Assembly: GCA_031772625.1 (NCBI GenBank)
Contig: CM062816.1
Coordinates: 635,684,352-635,748,351, forward strand
Length of the DNA stretch: 64,000 bases
Source of the DNA: Pinus tabuliformis
Taxonomy: Eukaryota; Streptophyta; Pinopsida; Pinales; Pinaceae
Direction of reading: 5' to 3'
The notes below the pieces were generated by a model. It did no database searches. It saw only the letters and a list, made by a program, of their open reading frames with translations, and was not told where the DNA came from. The translations under genes were made by a program, and so were the position numbers. Position 1 is the first letter of the stretch. Each line of letters begins with the position of its first letter. Of the stretch, positions 45,877-55,213 are shown piece after piece.

Positions 45877-48000
45877 CTACAGGTTCGGGCCTGATAAGAT
45901 TATCTGTGTCAAATTCCTCCATACTTCCTGTGTGGGCAATTGGTGATTTATGATTGCCCCCATAGTCTCATCTGCTTCTGTATACTTAAAGAAATTTGGT
46001 GGTGTATCAAACAGGTGATCAATTTCATTCATGATAAAAAACAGGTTATCCACCCTATCATACAAATTCTGCCCTGATGCTGGCCCTGTTTCTGCTGAGG
46101 TACTAGGTTGTTTTGCAATTTGTGCTGCAGCATGGGCATCAACCCTTTTGATGTAATTTTCCAGGGTAAGCAGTCTTCCTACACTGCTTAATATGCTGGG
46201 GAGGCCTCTGTTTTGTAATGCCAGGAATCTGTCCAGGAATTTGTTGATTTCGGTCTGCATGTCCTGTGTTCTCCTCTCCAGTGTTCCAACTAGGCTTCTT
46301 AGTGTCAGGACTCTTTTAACTACTGAGATTGTTTCAGTCCTGTTAGTAATTCCCATGGTGGCCAGCTGAGAGCTTGTCTTGTTATTTAAAATATTGATCA
46401 TTCTGCTCGCAGCATCTGGCATGTGGCCAAGGCTTGCTCTTGCTCTGTGTATTTCCTTGTTTGCCTTTGTGATGAGTACTATTTGCTCATCCATAGTCTC
46501 AATATACTGCCACTGATTGGTGATGGATCGACCAATGTTGCCCCAGAGGACTGCTTTTAATTCTGCTGTTACTTTTTCTAGTGCAAGCTCCTTTTCCAGT
46601 TCAGCTATTCTCTTTTTTAGAACTTTTATTTCTCTTTCCTTTGCTGCCTCATTCTGCTTGCTTTTGTCAAATCTTTCATTCACCTTAGTCAAAGACCTTT
46701 TGACTTCATCAAGCTCTTTCATTTGGGATTCAAGAACTCGGATCTCAGCTTGCAGCTTCTGCATATCCAGACTAGGAGTCTGCTCTGTTGTTGGCGTAGT
46801 TGTTGCTGTAGATGGTGCTGTAGTTCCTGTCTGCTGAGGAGGAAGAGTAGTTGTTGGAGGGGCTTCTTCAAGATTGATTACTTCCGGAGGGGGCTGGGAA
46901 GTTTGGCCCTCTTCTCTCTGTTTTAATGCTGTCTGTAATGCTGCCTTTGCAGCTTCTGATTGTCCTAGCTGGTCTTGAGTCCGAACCAGCTCCTTGTATA
47001 AGGATATCATCAAATCCGTAGCATCCTTTTCTAGCCTTTGCTGAGCAACTTCATCTGTTTGAGGATGGATGGTGGCTGGGAGCTTGATTTTCCTCCTTAA
47101 GGCAGCCATGTCTTGATCCCTTATCTTCAACAGTTCCTGGATACCTTTAACATCTTTAGGATCATGTCCTATTTCTATAATTACATCCTCCAAGGACTTG
47201 ATTCTGTTGTCCTTGGCTTGTGATGATGCTCTCTCCAATTCCAGCTGAGAGGCTATATTATCAAGGCTGCTCTTCAATTTGTAGTTTTCCAATGTTTCAT
47301 CTGCCAAGGAGGCATACACCATTTCACCAGTTTGTTTATGCAGTTCGATTTTATCCATAGGGTGTATATCTTTGGCCAGAACCTCCATGTTGGTCCTTAG
47401 GTAATCCGAGGTAGATTGGGGGTGCAGAGTTGTGGGCATGAAGTGACTCATGATCATTTTTCCTTCACTTACATCAAAGGCAGACATGAGTCTTTGCTGA
47501 TTGGTGGGAGCCAGGTTCAGCAAATGATTGTACAGCTGTACTTTAATAGGATCACTCCTCCTTTTAATGTCGATAAACTGCTGTTTGATGCTTACCTGTC
47601 CTTCTTTGTGCTGGCTGGAGGAGCTGACCTCCCCTCCCATAGCTCTATCATGTTCATGCTGGAATGAACTGGATGATACTTCTCGGCTGGGTGGGCCCAT
47701 GCCCGATGCTTGTCTTATTGCCTCATCAACTTCTGGGAAGTCATTCAACCTTTGCCTTTTCTCTCCCTGACTGATGGATGAAGTTAGGGGAGTCTCTCTA
47801 TCTCTTTTCCTGGTTAAGTCCTCCTTTTGTGGGGTTTGGAGAACCGATGTATCAAAGGTAGTTTCTGCCCTAGGAGGCACTATATTCTGAGCCTGTTGCT
47901 CAGTGGAACTAGGAGTGTCAATCACCCTTTCTTGCTGCAAGGGTTGCTGTTCCTTAAGTGGCACTTCTTCTTGCTGCTGCCCTTGTTCCTGTTGTTCCAT
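45877..48000 (-). CDS. Element A LTR ORF-2: Gln-rich coiled-coil protein, unknown family
   Basis: This is a 707-codon uninterrupted frame. Residues 1-45 are Gln/Glu-rich. RKR (64-66) and KRQR (81-84) look like a bipartite nuclear signal. A short repeat EVSSSS occurs twice (near 107 and 124). Heptad-like coiled-coil stretches lie at about 227-300, 305-363 and 411-481, separated by a Pro/Thr linker (364-410). The C-terminal 220 residues are mixed helical and end with FFKYTEADETMG and LTQIILSGPNL. No catalytic motif, zinc finger or membrane segment is visible. The frame is the same as that of ORF-1 upstream, 12 bases away including its TAG. It could be a structural or RNA/DNA-binding partner. 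I do not recognise it. Confidence 0.75.
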   Translation of the reverse strand: MEQQEQGQQQEEVPLKEQQPLQQERVIDTPSSTEQQAQNIVPPRAETTFDTSVLQTPQKEDLTRKRDRETPLTSSISQGEKRQRLNDFPEVDEAIRQASGMGPPSREVSSSSFQHEHDRAMGGEVSSSSQHKEGQVSIKQQFIDIKRRSDPIKVQLYNHLLNLAPTNQQRLMSAFDVSEGKMIMSHFMPTTLHPQSTSDYLRTNMEVLAKDIHPMDKIELHKQTGEMVYASLADETLENYKLKSSLDNIASQLELERASSQAKDNRIKSLEDVIIEIGHDPKDVKGIQELLKIRDQDMAALRRKIKLPATIHPQTDEVAQQRLEKDATDLMISLYKELVRTQDQLGQSEAAKAALQTALKQREEGQTSQPPPEVINLEEAPPTTTLPPQQTGTTAPSTATTTPTTEQTPSLDMQKLQAEIRVLESQMKELDEVKRSLTKVNERFDKSKQNEAAKEREIKVLKKRIAELEKELALEKVTAELKAVLWGNIGRSITNQWQYIETMDEQIVLITKANKEIHRARASLGHMPDAASRMINILNNKTSSQLATMGITNRTETISVVKRVLTLRSLVGTLERRTQDMQTEINKFLDRFLALQNRGLPSILSSVGRLLTLENYIKRVDAHAAAQIAKQPSTSAETGPASGQNLYDRVDNLFFIMNEIDHLFDTPPNFFKYTEADETMGAIINHQLPTQEVWRNLTQIILSGPNL

Positions 48001-48009
48001 CTCTTCTTG

Positions 48010-49659
48010 CTATTGTAGCAATGTTTCCACTTGCTCTTCTGTCAATGGAGGTGGCTGTTCCACCTGTTTCCCTTTATCTTTACTGGCTGTTTGTGGTGTT
48101 TTCCCGGCAGCTTGCTGCTGTGTTGTTGATGATGTAGTAGCTGCTCCAAGCTGTCTTCTGTATGAATGAGGAACCTGTCCACAATTTTCCAAGTCAGCTT
48201 GCTTTTGTATATTTCTAGCTTCTCTTTCTAGAAGCTCTTCAGCAGTTATTTCTTCTTCTAAGGTACCCTCTTCCCAGCTTAATGCATTGGCATATTGTTC
48301 AATCTCAGGTTGTCTCTTGTGTGCATAACCACCCAATTTGTATTTTATCCTCCTGAGGGAGACAAAATGATTGGGGTCATAGGGTATCCATTCAAAACTA
48401 GTTTGCAGTCTGAGGCCTTCCAGGATAGTGTTTGCCTCTTTCCATCCCTCCTCTTTTCTGTTATATAGGAAAGGACCCAGCTGGCTCCTCACCTTTAGCT
48501 GTGACTTCTTGTTCTTGCTCTGAAAATGCAGGTAGTCTGAGTTGCCAAACTGTCTGAAATATTCCAAGGCAAAAAGCCTCATGGGGACATACCTTGGCAA
48601 TCTAAAAGGTGTCAACTCACAGCCATATATTCTGATGACTGTGTGGTTTTGGTAGAGGTACCAATTACCAATGCTGTAGGTTTTGTTTAGGTGAAGAACT
48701 CTCTTCATATCATCAGTTAGCCTTGGAGGAGGAACACCATGCAATACTGTCAAGGCTGGATAAATGAATAAGTCAATGAACTCATTGTATGTGTAAGGTG
48801 ACACAGATGTATAGTGAAAGACAGAGGTCCAGAACACCACTGATCTTGGATTTCCTTGGGCATTGAGTTGCTTCAAAGGAAAAGAGAAGGTAGCTGGTTG
48901 ATAAAACAAGAAGAGGTGGTATATGTATGAGGTATACCTGAATAGTCTTTCTCTCTTCAAGTTCATAAACTGGTCATGGATTTTATCTGCAATGTATGTA
49001 GCATAATCATAATGCACAGCTGGGGGCTTACCAGGAGAGAATAGAGACAGCATTGCTATTATGGTTTCATCCACATCTTCCATTCCCTTGAATCCTAGGG
49101 CATAGCTGATCAAATCCACTAACATCCTGCCCAATTCATTCAAGTACTGATATCCAATAGGAGGAGTTCTGACTGATTCAGAGCCTGGTTTTACAAACAA
49201 CTGATTGATTTTAATGATTTGGTCAATTGACAGCTTGCTCCCTTTCTTTATCAAATTCTGCATATTGAGGGGGGTCAATTGCTTGGCAGTATGGAAGTGC
49301 AGCATCTCATTAATACTCTCTGGGGTGATCTGGAACAGGACTGAGCCTGTGGGGCTGATGACAGCTCTTTGGTTTGGGTCATAGCATTCTTGGCAGCTGT
49401 ATATCAACTCTGGCATAGGATTTACCTGGGGGAGGTTGTAGATTGGCAGGTTTGAGTCCCAAATCCCCAAGATGTCTGCTCCACTCAGGTGCTGGGCTTT
49501 CAACTCATTCAGCATCTGGATATTGTATTTGGAGCCCATAAGAAACCAGTCCAGCATTTGGTAATCCATATCTCCCAGGGCTTTCCACTCCAATTCCTGG
49601 TGAGGGGCATTGAGGGGCTTGATGTTGAGAGCAATGGGAGTCTCCATGATCTTCTTCAA
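48010..49659 (-). CDS. Element A LTR ORF-1: 549-residue protein, unknown family
   Basis: This is an uninterrupted 549-codon frame starting at ATG 49659; an alternative ATG follows at codon 5. Residues 1-480 look like a compact folded domain rich in Tyr, Leu and Phe, with a CQEC pair (89-92), SPTGSVLFQITPESINEML (about 102-120) and LPRYVPMRLFALEYF. Residues 470-505 are acidic and helical, and 510-549 Gln/Thr/Pro-rich. No RT, protease, nuclease or transposase motif is present. A distant likeness to plant mobile-domain proteins is possible but unproved. The frame ends at a TAG after which the same frame continues into ORF-2, so the two may once have been, or still be by readthrough, one product of about 1260 residues. 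Confidence 0.75.
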   Translation of the reverse strand: MKKIMETPIALNIKPLNAPHQELEWKALGDMDYQMLDWFLMGSKYNIQMLNELKAQHLSGADILGIWDSNLPIYNLPQVNPMPELIYSCQECYDPNQRAVISPTGSVLFQITPESINEMLHFHTAKQLTPLNMQNLIKKGSKLSIDQIIKINQLFVKPGSESVRTPPIGYQYLNELGRMLVDLISYALGFKGMEDVDETIIAMLSLFSPGKPPAVHYDYATYIADKIHDQFMNLKRERLFRYTSYIYHLFLFYQPATFSFPLKQLNAQGNPRSVVFWTSVFHYTSVSPYTYNEFIDLFIYPALTVLHGVPPPRLTDDMKRVLHLNKTYSIGNWYLYQNHTVIRIYGCELTPFRLPRYVPMRLFALEYFRQFGNSDYLHFQSKNKKSQLKVRSQLGPFLYNRKEEGWKEANTILEGLRLQTSFEWIPYDPNHFVSLRRIKYKLGGYAHKRQPEIEQYANALSWEEGTLEEEITAEELLEREARNIQKQADLENCGQVPHSYRRQLGAATTSSTTQQQAAGKTPQTASKDKGKQVEQPPPLTEEQVETLLQ

Positions 49660-50220
49660 AGTTCAACAATTGTAGGTGGATGGTTTAATGGAAGCAACAC
49701 AGAATAGAAGTGATTTTCTGTAAAAACAGTTTGTATCTCAGATACCAGAGGAGGAATTTACACAACAGCAGTTGAAATACTGTTTGTTTCAGGAGCAGGG
49801 CTTCTCTATGGTCTCACTATGTCCTCTTTTAGCGGGTGAATTGAGTTTAACAAGAAATTTGCCGGGAATACGCAGTGAATGTTGTTTTTGAGCGAAATTA
49901 CAGGTATTAAGGCTCGGCTGATGTTTTTGGACTTCACAGTTGCAAATGTGGATGTGCAGAGGGAAATGGCCAGTGAAAATATGATTTTTAAGGTCTCCTT
50001 AGCCCTCTGAGTAACTTTAATTTCAATAACAGGCGTATGGAGGGCAGCAAACGGTAAATACCTGTTAATTGACGAACAGAGGTCGCATAGGCGTGCACGG
50101 TTGGAGCTCTGGAGGTCGCCTTGGTTAACTGAGCAGGTTGGCGAAAATTTGGACGTAAACAGCCATGCAGAGCCGAAGTAGCGACAGGAGTAAAAAGTGA
50201 GAAAAACACGGTTTTTTGGG

Positions 50221-50620
50221 TTAATATGGACCTTTTTTACCATTTTGGCGCTTTTTAGTGATGATGTCAGCATGACGTCATTGGCGGGTCAAGGTCAAGT
50301 GACGTCAGCTGACGTCATCGGGTGACGTGGCGGTAAGCAATTGGTCCATGGGGGCGATGAGGTGGCAGCCATGTCATCAGCGAGGTGGACCAATCAAGGG
50401 CAAAAGGATAAGCAGAAATGACGTGGCGATATGACATAGGAGGGCAGCTGGTGGTCAGGACCGTAGCGGTTACGGTTAAGGCTAGCCGCTACGATCTCTC
50501 GGGGCGATCTGGGTACGGCGCTGAAAGTGTCAGGCCTGGCTCCGAGAGCCCTTGTTGTTTGACGCGTGGCCTGCCCGCGACGTGACGCAACGTCACTTTC
50601 TCGGGCGGTAAAGAACCACC
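50221..50620 (-). promoter_or_regulatory. CpG-rich ACGT-motif cluster in element A LTR
   Basis: TGACGTCA occurs at 50273-50280, 50300-50307 and 50310-50317. The last two form the perfect 18-base palindrome TGACGTCAGCTGACGTCA. TGACGTGG follows at 50323-50330 and about 50420, with further ACGT cores near 50580-50595 and CCAAT words near 50393. TGACGTCA is the classic site for plant bZIP factors of the TGA/CREB-like type. The left LTR has the same cluster (36227-36295) with one more intact copy. It lies about 600 bases before the 549-codon frame and downstream of the LTR TATA box. Confidence 0.6.
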
Positions 50621-51012
50621 ATGGGGGCCACTCCGATATTGCTGTGGATCGTCGGATCCTCGGGACCTGATCCGACGGTGGGCGGAGCAACAACGTGCTC
50701 GGAGTATATGCGCGGGCGGAAAACTTTGGGTTGTGGGTTTTTTGATGTTTTTTCAATGTTTTCCATTAAAACAAACTGCGCGCTAACCTTTTGGAAATGT
50801 GCCAGAGGCGGGCTTTTTAGACTTTGGGTAATTTTTGCAAAGGATTTAAGGGTAAAAGAGGGTTTATAAGGGTTTTTTCAATGCAAATGGTGGTTTGAGG
50901 AGCAAGTTGGCTTGTAGCAAGGGGGAATGGGACGTGATAGGTTCACCAAGGTGACCAGAGGTCACTTTGGTTCCTTTTGAAGAACATATGGCTATAATGC
51001 CAAGGGGAGGAG

Positions 51013-51020
51013 TATTTATA
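51013..51020 (-). promoter_or_regulatory. TATA box of element A LTR
   Basis: On the minus strand TATAAATA is flanked by G/C-rich sequence and lies 841 bases from the LTR start. It is preserved at 36980-36987 in the other LTR. A second TATAAAG lies at about 51033-51039. Transcripts starting here would carry the long ORFs and then gag-pol. Confidence 0.6.
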
Positions 51021-51861
51021 GAATTTGGGGCTTTATACACCATAGTGTTAATATTATTAGGGGAAGGGTAAGATAGGGGAGCTATATAGTAGAATTAGAG
51101 GTTAATATGAATGAGGGAGCAAATGAAGGGGATCTCACTGAGTTTATCTGAAATTGATTTAGTTTTGAGAGTAGATCAAAATGAAAAGATCTTAGATAAG
51201 AAATGTGGCCTTTGTGTGAACAAGAACCACCATAAAACCATGGTCTTTGTCCATGAATCTCAGCTGAAAAGGGAATGTTAATAATGGAGTGAAGGGGGAA
51301 AGGGAGGTTAGTCATGCTCCTTGCTGTAATTTGATGGAATCAACCACTTTGTCCATTGATAGATTTTGCCTTGGCAATACATCTTTTGACATATGTGCAA
51401 TGGTGAAAATGCCCTTTCTGCAACCACAACTACTTACCCAGCTATTTTCCTAGCATTTTTTGTTTCTCCATTGGAGGGTGCACTTGGACTTGCAAACCCT
51501 TACTTTCCTTTTCTTTTCTTTGGCTTTTTCTTTATTCTTTTCTATCTACTTCTTCCAAGGTCCCAGATTAGGCTGTTGGGATCCTTTTCTTCTCTACCTA
51601 AACTAGTTGTCTGCCAAGATTAAGCAGTTTGGACAGACTCCTTTCTCTAATCTACAACAGAAAATTTAAACATGGCATGATCCAGATTAGACTTTTGGAC
51701 CATCCATCAAAATTTGAAATAAGGTCATCAATATTTGAAACACTTTACACACCTCTTGTTTTCTAGGAAATATGGGATCTTTGTGATATCAAAGCAGAGC
51801 ATATTTGGACTTTCCTTGGCCAATCATGAAATATGAAACCTATTGGTATAGGTATCCAACA

Positions 51862-53640
51862 GCATGCAAGATTCAAAGTACTGAAAGGGATGTTCCTAGA
51901 CCAACTTCTTAGATAATGAGCTGATGTCGACAAGAAGCGATCCGTCATAGGAGGGCCTTAGTGAATCCCACATCAATGACACGGGGTGGAGAAAATGATT
52001 TTAATGGACGTGAAAATGACGTGGTGATATAAGGTTCAGGGTGGCGGTCATGAAATAATGGAGCGTAAATGTATTGCAGTGGGTGAGACACAGGTGAATT
52101 CTCTGAGCGACTTCTCTTGAACCTATCGGTGACACTGACATGATGGATTGGTAGCACTAACCCAAAATGTGGATGGTGTGATGGAACCATGGTCATGTGA
52201 CCAGTGAATGGAACAACCCAACCCGACTCGGATGCGGAGTGAAAGTGTCATGTTCAAGAGTGACTTGCTACCAACAAAGTTTCTTCAAGTTTTCTTCCCA
52301 ATTTTTCCCCAGTCATTGCTGACCAGAACCTCTTTATTTTTTTCAAGCTTGAGGAGGATAACATATGCTTGTTCTATAATTTTCCCTTCGTGAAAACCCA
52401 TCCCTATGTTTTAACGAGCCTAGCAATAGTGAAACTTGTTCTTGTCTGTTATGGACAAGTTTGTCGCTATTTGGTTTTAACGAGTTTAATGACAAAGATA
52501 ACTCGGTCCTTTTCAATTTTAAAGAGTTTGAAAAGGGATGTAAAGGAAACTCCAAAAATCCTTTTTCGTCATCTAATCCCTTAAGTCTGAAAAAGTATAA
52601 AATAATACAAAAGGGATGAATTTTTGGTAACTTTAACGAGCTAAACAAAACAAGCGCTCTATCTTTTTGTATAATAATCCCTACGGTCGAAAAAGATTAA
52701 AATCTAAAGGAGGGATAGCACTTTGAGTCCCTTTAACGAGCTGGAGATGCCAATGGCTCAACAATCTTTTCATATTTTATGAGTCAGCTGGAAAGAGCTT
52801 AAAGGAGACTCATTTTTTGAGGAACGAGTGATAGATTCGGGTAGCAGTTGATTCCACGTAAGGTTTGGAATTTTCCAATCATGGCAGTGTCACAGGGATG
52901 GCTAATAGGATCACTCTTCGTAGCTGTTCCTCAAAAGGGTAAACAATCAAGTGGAGGTGAATGATCAGCCAATACAGACTGGAGGTTATGATGAGAACAC
53001 GACCAAGGCTTCAAAGGCTGAATTAATACATTCACGATGGTTATTTACCGGAAATTGGTTCATTTTTTAATGAGCTTAAACGCTGGGGCAACACTTGTTC
53101 ATTGCTTATGTTTATTTTTTAATGAGCTTGAATTCCGCATTAAAACTGCTCGATCCAGTCGTATAATAAGGATGTCTCATCTAAGATGCCATTTTTGAGA
53201 ATCTTTCACCTTACAAAGCTTTGCTTCGCATCCTTTATTTATGAAATTTAGGAAATGACCAATCCTACGAGTTTAAAGGGTTAGAGGACCTATAAATTTA
53301 AGAAAATAAATGGTTGCTCTTTGCTTGCATGCCAAAAGGTTTGCATGCCCCCGGGTATAGCGAAAAAATTCCAGGTTACCAAAGATTGTTCCATCTGCGT
53401 CACAGACAAAACACTTCCTCGGTGATGTCTACCGAAATAGACAAAGGTGAGTGGCGCAGATGCCTCAACTCACATAACTTTGACGAGGGAATCTTATTCC
53501 AGCCTAATCCCATTTTCCTAAATGGATGGGTGTGTGAGACTAGTCATATATCCTCCGCGGAAACCTACCCTATACCCAAGGTTTTCTTGTCGAAACAGGC
53601 CAGGGTGCATGCCCCCTGGGTTTCAGTCATGTCCCCCGAA
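51862..53640. other. Decayed flank between elements A and B, with recurring motif
   Basis: It begins right at the outer end of element A's LTR; GCATG at 51862-51866 would be its target duplication. No RT or integrase is recognisable on either strand. A word close to TTTAACGAGCT or TTTAATGAGCTT returns at about 52410, 52475, 52515, 52631, 52731, 53065 and 53118. Around 52580-52750 two degenerate units of about 100 bases can be aligned. Sequence like this recurs at 55300-55440, so it is probably untranslated sequence of element B's family. Confidence 0.5.
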
Positions 53641-54552
53641 TCACTCGCACTCATCAGGAGGATGGACTGGGGATTGATGAGACATTCCTTGCGTGAAAAG
53701 ACCATTCAGCGTTGGTATATGACTATTTTCTATGGGTGAACCGTGAAATGAAAGCTGGTGTACGAGCTTGACCACTATTCCTTCGTGCAGAAAGCACATT
53801 ACTCTAAAGAGTGAGGAGACGACGGCTCCCATGAAATAAATATAGTCCTGTCCAAGGAGTAGATTATAATCCAGGGGTCCCTGGACTACAATTACGTTCA
53901 TGTGAATAATTTTCCTTCTCAATGTTATCGGCACATCGGGAAGGATCCCTAACGGTCGACTGGTTCCTTTATCAAAGCCTGTTAGATTTCTCATTTCAGG
54001 CAAAAGAGATGGCAAACCAAGCACTTTCCAAGCGGTTGAGGAAAGGATACTCACAGAAGCCCCTTCATCTATGATGGTACTGGCCATGACCATTCTATAT
54101 ATTTGAGCAATGATTCGAAATGGTACAGTAGCTGGTAAATGGGGTCTGCCTAGTAGATTCCAGTCAAAGAAAACAACCAAGTTGCTTGGAGGTGGGACCA
54201 AATAGATGGCCGGATACGACTCTGACGAACTTCCTTCCTGCGGTAAAGGAATGGGTAGACTACCCCCATGTTCATCGATGTCTTTTCTTATGAAGAGAAT
54301 TTGAACGGTGTCTTTCTTGTTCTCTTCGGTGATTGTATCATCTAAAGATTGATCCTTTGGAGGCACAACCGGGTCAACTGTCGCCTCGACCTTTTGAATT
54401 TCGTCTAGTGTGGATTTAGATAGTTCATCTTCAATGATAGACGCTTCGGCCGACCACAAGGGCGTGTCAGCCAAATTTTCAACTAGTGATGGACTCGGCA
54501 AGAGTTTATTATATCCAGGAGGAAGCCGTAAATGGTGAAACCGGACATTCAT
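53641..54552 (-). pseudogene. Element B retropepsin-like protease
   Basis: A 303-codon frame has an acidic linker then an aspartic protease domain at about residues 155-265. The active-site loop is IIDEGASVSIL with Glu after the catalytic Asp where Ser or Thr is usual. LPDVPITLRRK, GPLDYNLLLGQDY and the flap-region hydrophobics follow. In this retroelement group DEGA-type loops may be normal, so I do not treat the change as proof of decay. The frame ends with a TGA at 53641, and no RT follows. It is separated from the zinc knuckle frame by a frameshift near 54530. Confidence 0.8.
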
Positions 54553-55213
54553 CCAAAGCTCTTTTAGCTCTGTCTAAGAAGGGACAATGGTGGACGGCGT
54601 GACCACCTTCACACAATTTACAAGGAAATTTATATTTTCCTTTTCGTCCAGGGGCTCCACTTTCACTAGTTGACGGTGTATGCTCAACATGATCATCAGA
54701 GGTTGATGACACCAGATTGTGCAAACAAGGAGACCACTCCCTTAAGATCTGAGGGATGCAAGGACAATCTCAATGATAGTGGTCTCCTTTGCAAATGACA
54801 CATGGCAATTTAGGCCTGGTCGGTGCAGTGTGTGGATTTTCGCTAGACGATGCTTGGTTGCCCCTTTTCACCTTTGGCTCCTTCTTCTTCTTCTCTTTTT
54901 TCTTCTTCTCCTTCTTCTTCTTAGTTACTTGATTTTTGGCTTTACCAGCTTCATCAAGTGAAGAGGAAGGAGGAGAGGAGGAATTGGACGAAGTAGAGGG
55001 TTGGGGGGTAGCTTTGGTATCATTTAGTTACTGACTTGATTGTTCAGGAATCACGGTGTTCTGAACGACAGAAGTTGATAAGAGCCATATGGGCAAGCCG
55101 ATTCTCAATCCTGGAAGAGACAACGTGGCCATATGAGGTGCACCAACATCTCCCCAAGAGGAGAAAGGACTAGGATTTCCTCCAAGGGGAAATCCTTGGT
55201 TGGTGGACTCCAT
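54509..55213 (-). pseudogene. Element B gag-like protein with two zinc knuckles
   Basis: ATG at 55213 opens a Pro/Gly/Ser-rich region that meets a TAA at 55028. The same frame goes on through a Lys/Glu tract (54875-54925), then a first knuckle near 54770-54808 (C-V-I-C, three residues, H, four positions one of which is a TGA, C). A second at about 54583-54621 reads CKLCEGGHAVHHC. Both are CX2CX3HX4C, one residue shorter than the retroviral CX2CX4HX4C. They would bind the element RNA. No capsid domain is visible. Stops and the frameshift near 54530 make it a pseudogene. Confidence 0.72.

Larger units (their letters stand above)
36206..51861 (-). mobile_element. Element A: young Tat-like Ty3/gypsy retrotransposon with ORF-bearing giant LTR
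   Basis: The element reads right to left: 5' LTR 51861-44632, primer site 44627-44610, gag 44386-43261, pol 43327 to about 38098, 3' LTR 37839 to the gap. Visible length is 15.7 kb. If the gap hides the rest of the LTR the full element is about 21 kb. The visible LTR parts (36206-37839 and about 50242-51861) align almost base for base. By eye I count roughly 20-25 substitutions and one 12-base indel, so the insertion is much younger than the rest of the window. The primer-site type, gag, protease and added RNase H place it in the Tat group of Ty3/gypsy. Confidence 0.9.
44632..51861 (-). repeat. Element A 5' LTR, inferred 7.2 kb, containing two long ORFs
   Basis: The LTR start is TGTTGGATACC at 51861 (proved by the second copy at 37839) and its end is GGGTGTTAACA at 44632, just before the primer site. 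The TGTT/AACA ends form a short inverted repeat. Between them lie the U3 promoter region, the CpG-rich ACGT cluster, the 549- and 707-codon frames, and 1.25 kb of non-coding sequence. Only the first 1.6 kb can be compared with the other LTR because of the gap. The alternative is a shorter LTR with a separate ORF-bearing segment inserted in it. I consider the long LTR the simpler reading. Confidence 0.65.

Noticed and set aside
46517-48169. Plus-strand Ser/Cys-rich frames opposite ORF-1/ORF-2
   Set aside because: Mirror images of the Gln- and Glu-rich codons on the minus strand.
49737-49747. Possible Met-type primer site (minus TGGTATCTGAG) that would give element A a 2.1 kb LTR
   Set aside because: It has a mismatch, is not preceded by a CA terminus, and leads into no gag. 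The tRNA-Arg site at 44610-44627 is longer, perfect, next to TGTTAACA and followed by a leader and gag.
51862-53640. RT or integrase of element B left of its protease
   Set aside because: No RT or DDE motif could be read in any frame; only repeats and short frames remain.
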